NCBI GenBank assembly: GCA_033807775.1
Contig: CM066319.1
Coordinates: 140,356,983-140,420,982, forward strand
DNA: 64,000 bases
Direction of reading: 5' to 3'
From: Saussurea involucrata
Lineage: Eukaryota; Streptophyta; Magnoliopsida; Asterales; Asteraceae
Shown here: in pieces, positions 21,334 through 30,919 of the stretch
Numbering within the stretch: the first letter of the stretch is position 1
Layout: every line of letters starts with the position of its first letter
Translations under genes and position numbers: made by a program
Notes under the pieces: generated by a model
Databases searched by the model: none
Seen by the model: only the letters and a program-made list of their open reading frames with translations
What the model was told of the DNA's origin: nothing

Positions 21334-22040
21334 TAGGAATTTCATGTATGTCGTTCTTTTGTGTTACGTGTTATTACGTGTATTTATGTGCTTATATGAA
21401 CTAGTTGGGATGTGATAACTGGTTGTGAATTGTTGAATTCGTATGTGGGATATTTATGCATGTGTACACCTCGGTGGGACCGAGGGCTTGGTGGGACTAA
21501 CCTAGTACAGTAATCTTTACTCGGTGGGACCGAGGGCTTGGTGGGACTAAGCTAGTACAGTAATCTTTACTCGGTGGGACCGAGGGCTCGGTGGGACTGA
21601 GCTTGTATTAATGTATTTTGTGTACTCGGTGGGACCGAGGTTCGTACTTATATAATAATCATTATGTGGTTTGATATTCGTGGTGATGGTAATGTTGCCT
21701 ACTTGCGAGTAGGGGTGATATGCGTGGGGTTGCTACCTACGTGTGTGGTTGGATTCACTAAGAGTTTAGCTTACCCCTTTCCCATTTTGTTGTGGTTTCA
21801 GGTGCGAGTGGCGGTCGGGCATGACGGTACACACACACTACGCGCGGGCGCCGAGAATTGTTGGAATTTACGCTTTTAAACTTTTAGACTTATAATATTT
21901 CCGCTGCATGAATTCTTTTGACTGTTTGAGTTGACGATATTAACTTAAATTGAGTTACGGTTTATTAAAATGTGGTTGTTTTAAAATGGAATATATGTTT
22001 TAGAAAACAAAAATTTCCTTGTAATTTTTGGGACGTTACA
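21334..22040 (+). repeat. Inverted copy 1 of the Tekay LTR U5 end (707 bp)
   Basis: Reverse complement of 15402-16108 with almost no differences that I can see, including the hairpin array. It ends GGGACGTTACA at 22040. Open frame 21664-21879 encodes exactly the same residues as the minus-strand frame 15563-15778, which shows how close the copies are. Confidence 0.92.
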
Positions 22041-22779
22041 ACTTCTCACCGCGTAGTTAGGAATTTCATGTATGTCGTTATTTTGTGTTACGTGGGATTA
22101 CGTGTATTTATGTGCTTACGTGAACTAGATGGGATGTGATAACTGGTTGTGATTTATTAGATTCGTATGTGGAATATATATATGCATGTGTACACCTCGG
22201 TGGGACTGAGGGGCTCGGTGGGACCGAGGGCTTGGTGGGACTAAGCTAGTACAACAATTTTTACTCGGTGGGACCGAGGGCTCGGTGGGACTGAGCTTGT
22301 ATTAATTACTCGGTGGGACCGAGGGCTCGGTGGGACTGAGCTTGTATTAATGTATTTTGTGTACTCGGTGGGACCGAGGTTCGTGCTTATATAATAATCA
22401 TTATGTGGTTTGATATTCGTGATAATGGTGATGTTGCCTACTTGCGAGTAGGGGCGATATGCGTGGGGTTGCTACCTACGTGCGTGATTGAATTCACTAA
22501 GCGTTTAGCTTACCCTTTCCCAATATGTTATTATTTCAGGTGCGGGCGGCAGTCAGGCGTGACAGTACACACATGGAGCGCGGAGTGTCAATTATTATTA
22601 AACTTTCACTTTTGAACCCTTGAATTTAGTTATGAAATTTTCCGCTGCATAAACTTTGTTGATGGTTTGAAGTAACGACGTTAATTTTATTTAAGACGTG
22701 AATTATTAAATCATGGTTGTTTTAATGAAATGTATGTTTTAAAAATTTTAAATTTGCTTGTAATTTTTGGGACGTTACA
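22041..22779 (+). repeat. Diverged copy 2 of the Tekay LTR U5 end
   Basis: Begins CTCACCGCGTAGTTAGGAA and is collinear with copy 1 but clearly diverged, including a different number of hairpin units. It ends GGGACGTTACA at 22779, directly before the duplicated target cgaag. It is the true right terminus of the insertion. Confidence 0.9.
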
Positions 22780-23814
22780 CGAAGATAAGAAGAAAGTGGC
22801 TATAGATACAAAAGCCAGATCCATACTATACATGGCCCTTCCTGACGAAGTCTACCATTCCGTCATGAACCTGAAATCATCAAAAGCCATGTGGCACACA
22901 ATATGTGTTCAGTATGAAGGAACGTCTGAAGTCCAGGACTCAAGAAATATCAACCTGGTAAGACAATACAAAGCTTCATTTCTGGTAAGAATGAAACTCT
23001 CTCTGAAGTTCACCAACGTTTTAATTGTTTATTTATAGATCTGAAAACTGTTGGTAAGGAATATTCTAACTTTGAAGTGCTGACAAATTTTCTAGAATGT
23101 TTACCTGAAAGCTGGGACAATTATTCCATGTGTCTCAAGCTATCAAAGGATCTAAGATCAATGACCCTTGCTACCTTATATGGCACGTTGCTGAATCATG
23201 AGCAATCTAGCCATCTTAAGAAGAATCTTGTAAAAGATTCCAAAAGCACCCCTGTTGCTTTATTCTCAAAGGAACCTTCTACTCAGCGACCCTCGGTCAC
23301 TATCACTGAGTTAGAGAGTAACTCTGAAAGGTCATCAGATTCTGATTCTTCAGATGATGATGAATCCTTGGCTCTCCTAACTAAAAAGTTCAGGAGATTC
23401 GCCAAGAAGAAAATGTTTAGAAAGAACAAAACTCTTTCCATAGCTGACAAGCCTAAAACATCAGCTTTCGTTGATAAGGCTACTGCTACTTGTTTCAACT
23501 GCGAAAAGACAGGTCATTTCGCTAATGAGTACAGGTCAAATAAAATCATAAGACCTTCAGCTTTTACAAAGAAATCCTTTGTTCCAAGGAATAAAGATGA
23601 CAAATACTCAAAGCTGAAGGAGAAGTATGCAAAGCTGAAAAGCTTTAAGAAGAAAGGAAAAGGCCTGATGGCTGACTATGATTGGGCTGCTTCTGATGAA
23701 GAAGCATCATCATCTGATTCTGAAGATGATGAAGCAAATCAATGTCTCATGGCTAAGATTGAAGAAGAGGAAGAAAGTTCAAACATTCCCTCCACTTCAA
23801 CATCTACCATTCAG
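22780..23814 (+). pseudogene. SIRE-A gag, C-terminal part, fused in frame to pol
   Basis: Resumes DKKKVAIDTKARSILYMALPDEVYHSVMNLKSSKAMWHTI, the copia gag core. Frameshifts lie between about 22940 and 23040; after them NFLECLPESWDNYSMCLKLSKDL continues. A zinc knuckle, CFNCEKTGHFANEY, has Tyr in place of the last Cys. Then come an acidic stretch and a Ser-rich end at STSTIQ. At 23814/23815 the frame passes directly into pol (VKKGIWYLDSGC). In SIRE-B this same point is occupied by a 1137-bp GT...AG segment containing the gag stop. Confidence 0.88.
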
Positions 23815-26800
23815 GTTAAGAAGGGTATCTGGTATCTCGATAGCGGATGCTCTAGACACATGACTGGTAAGAAAAGTCTGCTCGCTGAATACAAGGAAGA
23901 GAAGGGTCCCTCTGTGACTTTCGGTGGAAATGGAAAAGGACACACCCGAGGGTATGGTGTACTTTCAAATGGTACAACCTCCTTCAGAAGAGTCGCATAT
24001 GTTGAAGGACTGAAGCATAATCTTCTGAGCATCAGTCAGCTTTGCGACATGGATAACAAAGTAATTTTTACTAAGGAATCCTGCTTTGTCTCTGACAAAA
24101 AGGAGAAGATAGCTCTCAGCGGTTATCGTTTGGAAAATGTTTATGTAATAAACATGGACTCAACAACCACTGAGAACTCCTGTTTCTTCTCAAAGGCATC
24201 TTCTGATGTCAACTGGCTATGGCACAAGAGGCTCTCACATCTAAATTTCAAGACACTGAATACTCTTTCCTCCAAAGAGTTAGTCACTGGTCTACCTCAG
24301 CATTCATACGCCAAAGAGTCTTTATGTTCAGCGTGTGAAAAAGGGAAGCAGACCAAGGCAAGCTTCAAGTCAAAGCAAGTCTCCTCAGTGTCATCTCCTC
24401 TACAACTACTCCATGTGGATTTGTTTGGCCCCGTTAACAAACAATCCATCGCTGGAAAGAAATATACGCTGGTCATAGTTGATGAATTCTCTCGTTACAC
24501 ATGGGTAATGTTTCTCCGTTCTAAGAGTGACACCCCTGAAGAACTCATCACCTTTGTTCGGAAGATGGAAACTCTGAACAATATGACTGTTCGCTCAATA
24601 AGGAGTGATCATGGAACTTAATTCAAAAACAGTTCTCTTGATTCCTTCCTTGAGAGTAAGGGTATTTCTCACAACTTTTCGTCAGTGAGAACACCGCAAC
24701 AAAATGGAGTCGCTGAAAGAAGAAATAGAACAATTATTGAAGCTGCACGCTCAATGCTCAACGATTCTCACCTGCCTACTCAGTTTTGGGCAGAAGCTGT
24801 CAACACTGCTTGTTTTACGCAAAACAGGTCGCTGATAGTTAAAAGATTCAAAAAGACAGCCTATGAACTTTTTCATGGGAGAAAGCCTTCAATCAGCTTT
24901 CTTCACATCTTTGGATGTCAGTATTTCATACTGAACAACAGAGATGCCCTTGGAAAGTTTGATCCTAAGGCTGATGATGGAATCTTTCTTGGATACTCCT
25001 CAGTTTCCAAATCCTTCAGAGTCTTCAACCGTAGAAGACAAACTGTAGAAGAAACTATTCACGTCACGTTTGACGAATCCCGTTCAGCGAACTCTAAACC
25101 GAACGCTGATACAGAAGAACTGAATCAATGGATGTTTTCTCATCTTGGTGATTCAGAAGAAATTCCCACTCCTCATGCTCATCCAGTAGAAGATGATAGT
25201 CCCACTATCATTCCAAACATGCAGAATAGTGAAGCTGAAACATCATGGGTCTCAGCTGTTCCTATAAACACTATACCTGCAGTTGATCCAAATGTCTCAG
25301 ACATTCCATCTTTTTCTCAACAATAAGTGAATGAAGTGACAAATGCAAACATTCCTCTCTTAGTTGATAATCCAGAAGTAGCTGAAGCCTCATCTTCAGT
25401 TTCTCCAGTTCAGACTGAATCAGCGACGTATGCTCCGGCTCAGCGATGGACTGTAAATCACCCAATCGATCAAATTCTTGGTGATCCCAACGCTGGTATT
25501 CAGACTCGTAGAAGTGCAGGTAATATTTGTTTATTTGTTAACTTTATTTCTCTAACTGAACCAAAGAAAATAGATGATGCCCTCAGAGATCCAAACTGGG
25601 TCAGCGCTATGCAAGAAGAGCTGACTGAATTTGAAAGAAACAAAGTTTGGAAACTCGTTCGTAGACCAACTGACAAAACAGTGATAGGCACTAAATGGGT
25701 CTATCGAAACAAGTTGGACGAACATGGTACTGTAACTCGCAACAAAGCTCGTCTTGTTGCTCAGGGATACAGACAATAGGAAGGCATAGATTATGACGAA
25801 ACTTTTGCTCCAGTAGCAAGACTCGAATCTATTCGTCTTTTCTTAGCATATGCTGTACACAAAAACTTCACTGTACATCAGATGGATGTTAAGTCAGCAT
25901 TTCTGAATGGAAAGCTGAATGAAGAAGTTTATGTGGAACAACCTCCAGGATTCTCAGATCCTAAGCGTCCAGGTTACGTTTATAAACTGGACAAGGCACT
26001 TTATGGCTTAAAGCAAGCTCCTCGTGCATGGTATGATACTCTCTCTACTTATCTCCATATTGAAAAATTTGAGAGAGGTAAGATTGACAAAACTCTATTT
26101 TTTAGAAAGGTGAAAGGTCATATCATTTTAGTTCAAATATATGTTGATGACATTATATTTGGTTCTACTAACCCTGAGCTTTGTACTCGTTTCGCTGATA
26201 GAATGAAAGATGAGTATAAAATGAGCATGATGAGTGAACTAACATATTTCCTTGGTCTTCAGATTAATCAAACTGAAAAAGGAACTTTCATTAATCAGGG
26301 AAAATATGTTAAAGATATGCTGAAGAAATTCGACTTAACTGAAAGTTCAGCTATGAAAACCCCTATGGCACCACCGCTGACACTTGATAAGGACACAAAG
26401 GGTGTTCCTGTCAATGTCACGCTGTACCGTGGGATGATCGGCTCACTATTGTATCTTACAGCTAGCCGACCCGATATTATGTTTGCAACATGCTTGTGTG
26501 CACGATATCAAGCTGAACCTAAGATATCTCATATGAAAGCTGTAAAGCGAATCTTTCGATATCTTAAGAGTACAGCGAATCTAGGCCTTTGGTATCCCAA
26601 AGACTCAGGATTCGATCTAACCGCCTATTCAGACAGTGATTTTGCAGGTTGCAAAATGGATAGGAAAAGCACCACAGGAGGATGTCAGCTCCTGGGTGGA
26701 AAGCTGGTAAGTTGGACAAGTAAGAAGCAAAACTCAGTGTCCACTTCCACAGCTGAAGCTGAATATGTAGCCGCTGGAAGCTGTTGTTCTCAAGTCTTGT

Positions 26801-27087
26801 GGATGAGAAATCAGCTACTAGACTATGATCTTCAGCTCTCCAAAATTCCAATCTATTGCGACAGCACTAGTGCCATCGCTATAGCAAACAATCCAGTGCT
26901 ACACTCAAAGACAAAACACATAGAAATCAGGTATCATTTTATCAGAGATCATGTGATGAATGGTGATATAGAACTTCATTTTATCCCAACTGATTATCAG
27001 TTAGCTGATTTGTTTACCAAACCTCTTGATGAGACAAGATTCAACTTTCTCATCAGCGAGCATGGAATGCTGAACTTTGAAGGGTAA
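23815..27087 (+). pseudogene. SIRE-A pol: protease, integrase, RT, RNase H
   Basis: One frame runs from protease (IWYLDSGCSRHMTG, catalytic DSG) through the pre-integrase zinc region (LWHKRLSHLN...LCSACEKGKQ), integrase core (LHVDLFGPV and SDHGT), RT (LVAQGYRQ, MDVKSAFLNG, YGLKQAPRAW, catalytic YVDDIIFGS) and RNase H (AYSDSDFAGC, STAEAEYVAA, YCDSTSAIAIANNP) to LADLFTKPLDE...GMLNFEG. It has in-frame stops at 24619-24621 (inside integrase, next to the second catalytic Asp), 25324-25326 and 25777-25779. SIRE-B has sense codons at all three. The copy is inactive. Confidence 0.95.
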
Positions 27088-27706
27088 AATCTTCAGCGGT
27101 TCACATTTGATCAGCGATACGTTTATACAAACTTGTATAGCCTTCGGGATAAAATCAATTTACATAATCCATTTCATCATCTTCTCTCTGAATAAACTTG
27201 GTAAAACTGATATCCAGGTATGTTTTCTCTCTCTGACAATCGCAATGCAAATGCAAGATTTCAAAATAATTTGCATCGCTGAATATCTCTTCCTTAACAG
27301 CGATATTTTGAAAGTTCTTTAAACCTTCACTGATATTTTCTATTCAGTGCTTCATGTTTTTCAAAAGAGTCCCTGAGCTTTTAAAACCTCAGAGACATCC
27401 TAAAAGAATGTGAAAGGACAGTTGTGACGTCATTGCAACGGATAACACTAGGCACGATTTCTTTCTGACACACGTTTGCACGTTTCGTTCAAACTTCCAA
27501 TCAAATGCAAACACGTGTCCGTGTCATGATGAAAACCTTTTCCCGCTCAAGGTTTTCTCTCTCTAAAACTCCATATATAAACAATTCTTGGTTTATATTT
27601 GTCTTTTACGCGAACAATCTTCCTCCGCAAGAAAGAATCCTCTGTTGCATTTGTGCTCTCAAAAACCTCAAGAACTGTTCATCATCTTCTTCATCAAAAC
27701 ATCAAG
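27088..27706 (+). other. Spacer between pol and the extra ORF, with 5' leader
   Basis: No protein. The first part is rich in CGCTGA-like words. The second part looks like an independent promoter and leader: CACGTGTC at 27512, TATATAAA at 27574, then a pyrimidine-rich leader to the exon end ATCAAG at 27706. SIRE-B has the same order on the minus strand. Confidence 0.7.
27574..27581 (+). promoter_or_regulatory. Internal TATA box before the extra ORF (SIRE-A)
   Basis: TATATAAA sits in a CTCTCTAAAACTCCA context, 55 bp after a G-box-like CACGTGTC (27512-27519) and before a leader without stable ORFs. It is conserved in SIRE-B (48758-48765, minus), and the unrelated E2 family has TATAAATA in the equivalent place (59829). 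It suggests the extra gene is not made only from the LTR transcript. Confidence 0.6.
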
Positions 27707-28077
27707 GTTAATATGTTCTTATCTATTATCAAATGCGTATAACTTGTTTTTGATCTTCTCTTTGTTTTAACAAGATCAAACAAAAGAACTTTGTAAAATA
27801 AAATCATTTCTTTCATGGTGTTATGAACACAACCATTTCATGGTTGTTCTTCAAGTTTTAAATCTAAATCTTAAACTTGTTCTTCATTCGTATCCAGTTT
27901 TCTTTTCGAAACTGGAATACAAGACTTTATGGGTTTTACATTTCATTTCAAATAATCTTCATTAAGACATTTATGTCTGAATGAAATGGACAAAATTCGA
28001 AACATCTTAATGGAAATTTCTTTCCACATTAAGATAATTCTTATTTGTTAACATCTTTGGTTGAACTGATAATACAG
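27707..28077 (+). other. Putative 5'-UTR intron of the extra gene (371 bp)
   Basis: Runs from AAG/GTTAAT to AATACAG, U-rich inside, ending two to four bases before the start codon position. The SIRE-B counterpart (48633-48247, 387 bp) keeps both borders. No transcript evidence is available, so splicing is inferred from borders and composition. Confidence 0.5.
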
Positions 28078-28078
28078 T

Positions 28079-30762
28079 GAATTGGCATCTTCAAAGATCA
28101 ATGTCACCGCTGAGTCCATCTCCGCTGACTCTGAGGAAGTGGACATCATCAAAGCCCCTCAGGTTAAGTTCAAGCTGGATCAACTAGATTGGACTAAGGT
28201 GAACAACCTCTCTGCGCTTCTCGAGTTTCCTCCTCGAAAGCAAGTCACACATCTGAATGATGCTGTGAATTTCCTAAAAAACTGCTGCATTTCAACAGCC
28301 CTGACCATCACACCTCCCGCAAGTCAGCTACTACTATCCCAGTTCTGGTACTCTGCCAGACACACTCAGCTACCCTCCGCCAAAGATCCCTCCAAAACCA
28401 TCGATTGCATACTCAGCGATACTGAGTATGGCACAATTAAGATAACCCCCGCAATCATTCGAAAAGCCCTGAACTTTCCCAATGCCACCAAAGAAAAACC
28501 CTTCGTTCCATTCCCTGACCATAAGAAGCAAGCTGACAAAGATGCCATCATTGCTTTTCTCGACACAATGGGTTACATCTGGGACATTGGAAGGGACAAG
28601 AAGCCCGAGAAGAAGCTGACGCTGATAAAGAAGTCCAAAATGCCCAGCGAGATGAATTTCATCTTCGCTCACCTGATCAGCTGCATGACAGCGAAGTCCG
28701 GCTCTTCTGATCAAGCCGCACAACCTACGCAAGCTATGGGATACGCACTGCTGAAAGGTCTAAACATTGACTGGGCCTCTATTATATATGATGACCTACT
28801 ACAACGCGTGGATTCTGCCGCTGACCGACCAGCATGGGTTCCCTACCCCCGTTTCATCAGCGCCATCTTCCAATATGGCCTGAAGGACAGCTATCCTGAA
28901 GAGGGTGACCTGAAACTTTCTCAGGTTGGCCCTAAGGTGCTCATTTCAAACCTGTCGCCAACGAGGTACGTCTCTCTACTCTTCTCACTCTTCTAAATTC
29001 TCCTCTTTCTGTGGCTCCTTCAGCGACAATACCCATCGCTGATACCTCGGCCACACAATCCTCTCCTTCTAAGAAAAGGAAACCCTCTCACACCCAACTT
29101 GATTCCAAAAGGATCAAGAAAACCAAGGAGCAACCCCAGCAATCCCATGCTGAAGACTCCTCAGCTCATTCTGAAGAGCTGAAGGAAAGTTCCGTGGTAC
29201 GCTCTGCCACACCCATTCAAGCCATCCCTTCAATCCCGGCTTCAGCGTCTCCAAACGCTGAGGTTAGAAACTTGGAAACTACCCAACCTCCCTCAGTCTC
29301 TCAAAAGACTGATGAAGTGATTGTCAGCGATTCCAACGCTGAACTCAGTACCCGAATCCCATTCTTATCCTTCGCTCCTCCCTCCACTTCTTTGGACACT
29401 CCTCCAGCTAACCTTAGAGATGCCATCATTCCAGAAGCCACAGCTGACGCTTCTCAACAAATGATGAAGACAGGACCTGCAGAGATCACCATACCTCATC
29501 GTACTTTCGAAGAGGACATGGAACATTATTCAGGAGTCCGCAACTTTGACGATTTCATCAATCCTCCTGCAGGTACAAATCAACCCATATACACTGTAAC
29601 TAAACCTGAAACTTCTGAGCTTTCCTTTGTTCACAAGTACTTATGTGTTACAGGTCCTAATTTGGGAGACATCAACGAGTCTCTGAAGTCCGTGGAAACT
29701 AAGCTGACTGATCTCACCACCACACTCTCCAACAACTCTACAGCTGTAACAAACGCTGGAGAGAATCTGACGAAGCTGACAACGGTGGTGGAAAAGAAAG
29801 CTTCCACAGACGACATCAAGATTGTTGATAAGACTCTCAGCGATTTCGCCAAAGTGCTCGCTGACATCTACACAGACTACACCTCACTGAAACAATCAGT
29901 TTCCTCCATGTCCGGTGAAGTAACAACGCTGAAGACATCGGTTGGAGCACTAGAAGGTGATATGTCTGCTGTGAAGACAAATGTTCAAACTCTGACGACT
30001 GACTTAGGCTCTGTAAAGACCGACGTTGGTTCGATGAAAACAATGATTGAAGAGCTACTCAACAAGGCAAGAACTCCAGCTCCTGCTCCTGCCCTTGCCC
30101 CTGTTTTGGAATCTTTCACAGCGGCGGATCGCACAGAGCTGAAGAAAATCACGCCTGCTATTTCTGGCCTAGAAGACAGAATAGCATAGCTTGAAGGTTG
30201 TGTGAAAATCTCTGGCCCAGAAGACAGAGATAACACCAACGCTGAGTCTACCCATTCCTCCCCCAGTCATCATGAGAAAGAGGGGGAGAAGAGTGCTAAA
30301 CATACCGCTGAGAAGGGCGCTGAAGATCTGAACAAAAGCGCTGAAGACCTTTCCCATGATGAATCTATCAGGGGAGAGAGGAATGAAGATCTAATCACTG
30401 AAAAACCTCAGGGAGATGAAAACCCTGAGGGAACCGAGAAGCTCGCCTCTGTATCTGAGGGGGAGCAACTCGAAGAAGATGCTGAAGAATCCGAAGCAGA
30501 TGATGATGAAGCCGTCGACATCCCTGATGATGAACCATCTTCTTCTCCAAAGAATGATGATGATGATGACGAAGATGACGATGATTTCTTTATCGTCAAA
30601 CCTGCCCCAAGGATCAAAGCTCTTAAAGGTATTTCAATAAAAGAACCTTCAGGGGAGAAGACAAAGACAAAGCCCTCAGCCTCTGGCGCTGAGAAAGGCA
30701 AAGGCAAAGGCCTCGCTGAAGATGAAAATCTGACGATCTTGCTTGAAAAGCCGGTTTGTCAG
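28079..30762 (+). pseudogene. SIRE-A extra (env-position) ORF, first part
   Basis: Counterpart of SIRE-B's 889-residue frame. Visible: a globular N-terminal domain of about 290 residues (DQLDWTKVNNLSALLEFPPRKQ... MPSEMNFIFAHLISCMTAKSGSSDQA), a Ser/Pro/Thr-rich linker, a long heptad coiled coil (about 29670-30060) and an acidic tail. No signal peptide or membrane segment, so it is env only by position. Damage: the start codon is lost (TTG where SIRE-B has ATG), a one-base deletion near 28945, and a stop at 30187-30189. The last codon before the putative donor is Q at 30760-30762. Function unknown. Confidence 0.85.
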
Positions 30763-30919
30763 GTACACTAAACTTTACTTATATTCCTTCCCTGAACATC
30801 TCTATACACAATCAGTTCTCTACTCCACAACCTCTCTACACATCCACATTCTTTTCTATCTTTTCTACCCAAGTTCTTCTACCCTGTTCTTATTTGTAAG
30901 ATCGATGCGTTTCAGCTAG
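30763..30919 (+). other. Putative coding intron joining the two extra ORFs (157 bp)
   Basis: Donor CAG/GTACAC and acceptor TTTCAGCTAG/TCC. Removing it joins VCQ in frame with SSPLFEDIAEG and then the second ORF (PVLDLISETDEPEE). SIRE-B has the same borders (45581-45432, 150 bp) and the same in-frame join. Without splicing both copies meet a stop within three codons of the donor. Confidence 0.65.

Larger units (their letters stand above)
15402..22779 (-). mobile_element. Tekay/Del-like Ty3-gypsy insertion with two outward U5 ends
   Basis: 7378 bp flanked by the exact 5-bp duplication cgaag (15397-15401 and 22780-22784). On the minus strand: decayed gag, protease, RT, RNase H, PPT and a complete LTR (17303-15402). 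The right side lacks the matching 5' LTR and PBS. Instead it carries two plus-oriented pieces of the LTR's U5 end (21334-22040 and 22041-22779), so both termini read TGTAACGTCCC...GGGACGTTACA. A normal LTR element would have direct, not inverted, ends. Confidence 0.85.

Noticed and set aside
23811..24032. Antisense frames over protease/integrase, RT and the extra ORFs (e.g. 50559-50783, 47601-47855)
   Set aside because: Shadows of the sense coding strand; the same antisense frames appear in every copy because the sense protein is conserved.
28967..29024. 58-bp GTACGT...TTCAG segment in the extra ORF, a possible intron
   Set aside because: Too short for a normal plant intron, its removal would shift the frame, and SIRE-B reads through it openly.
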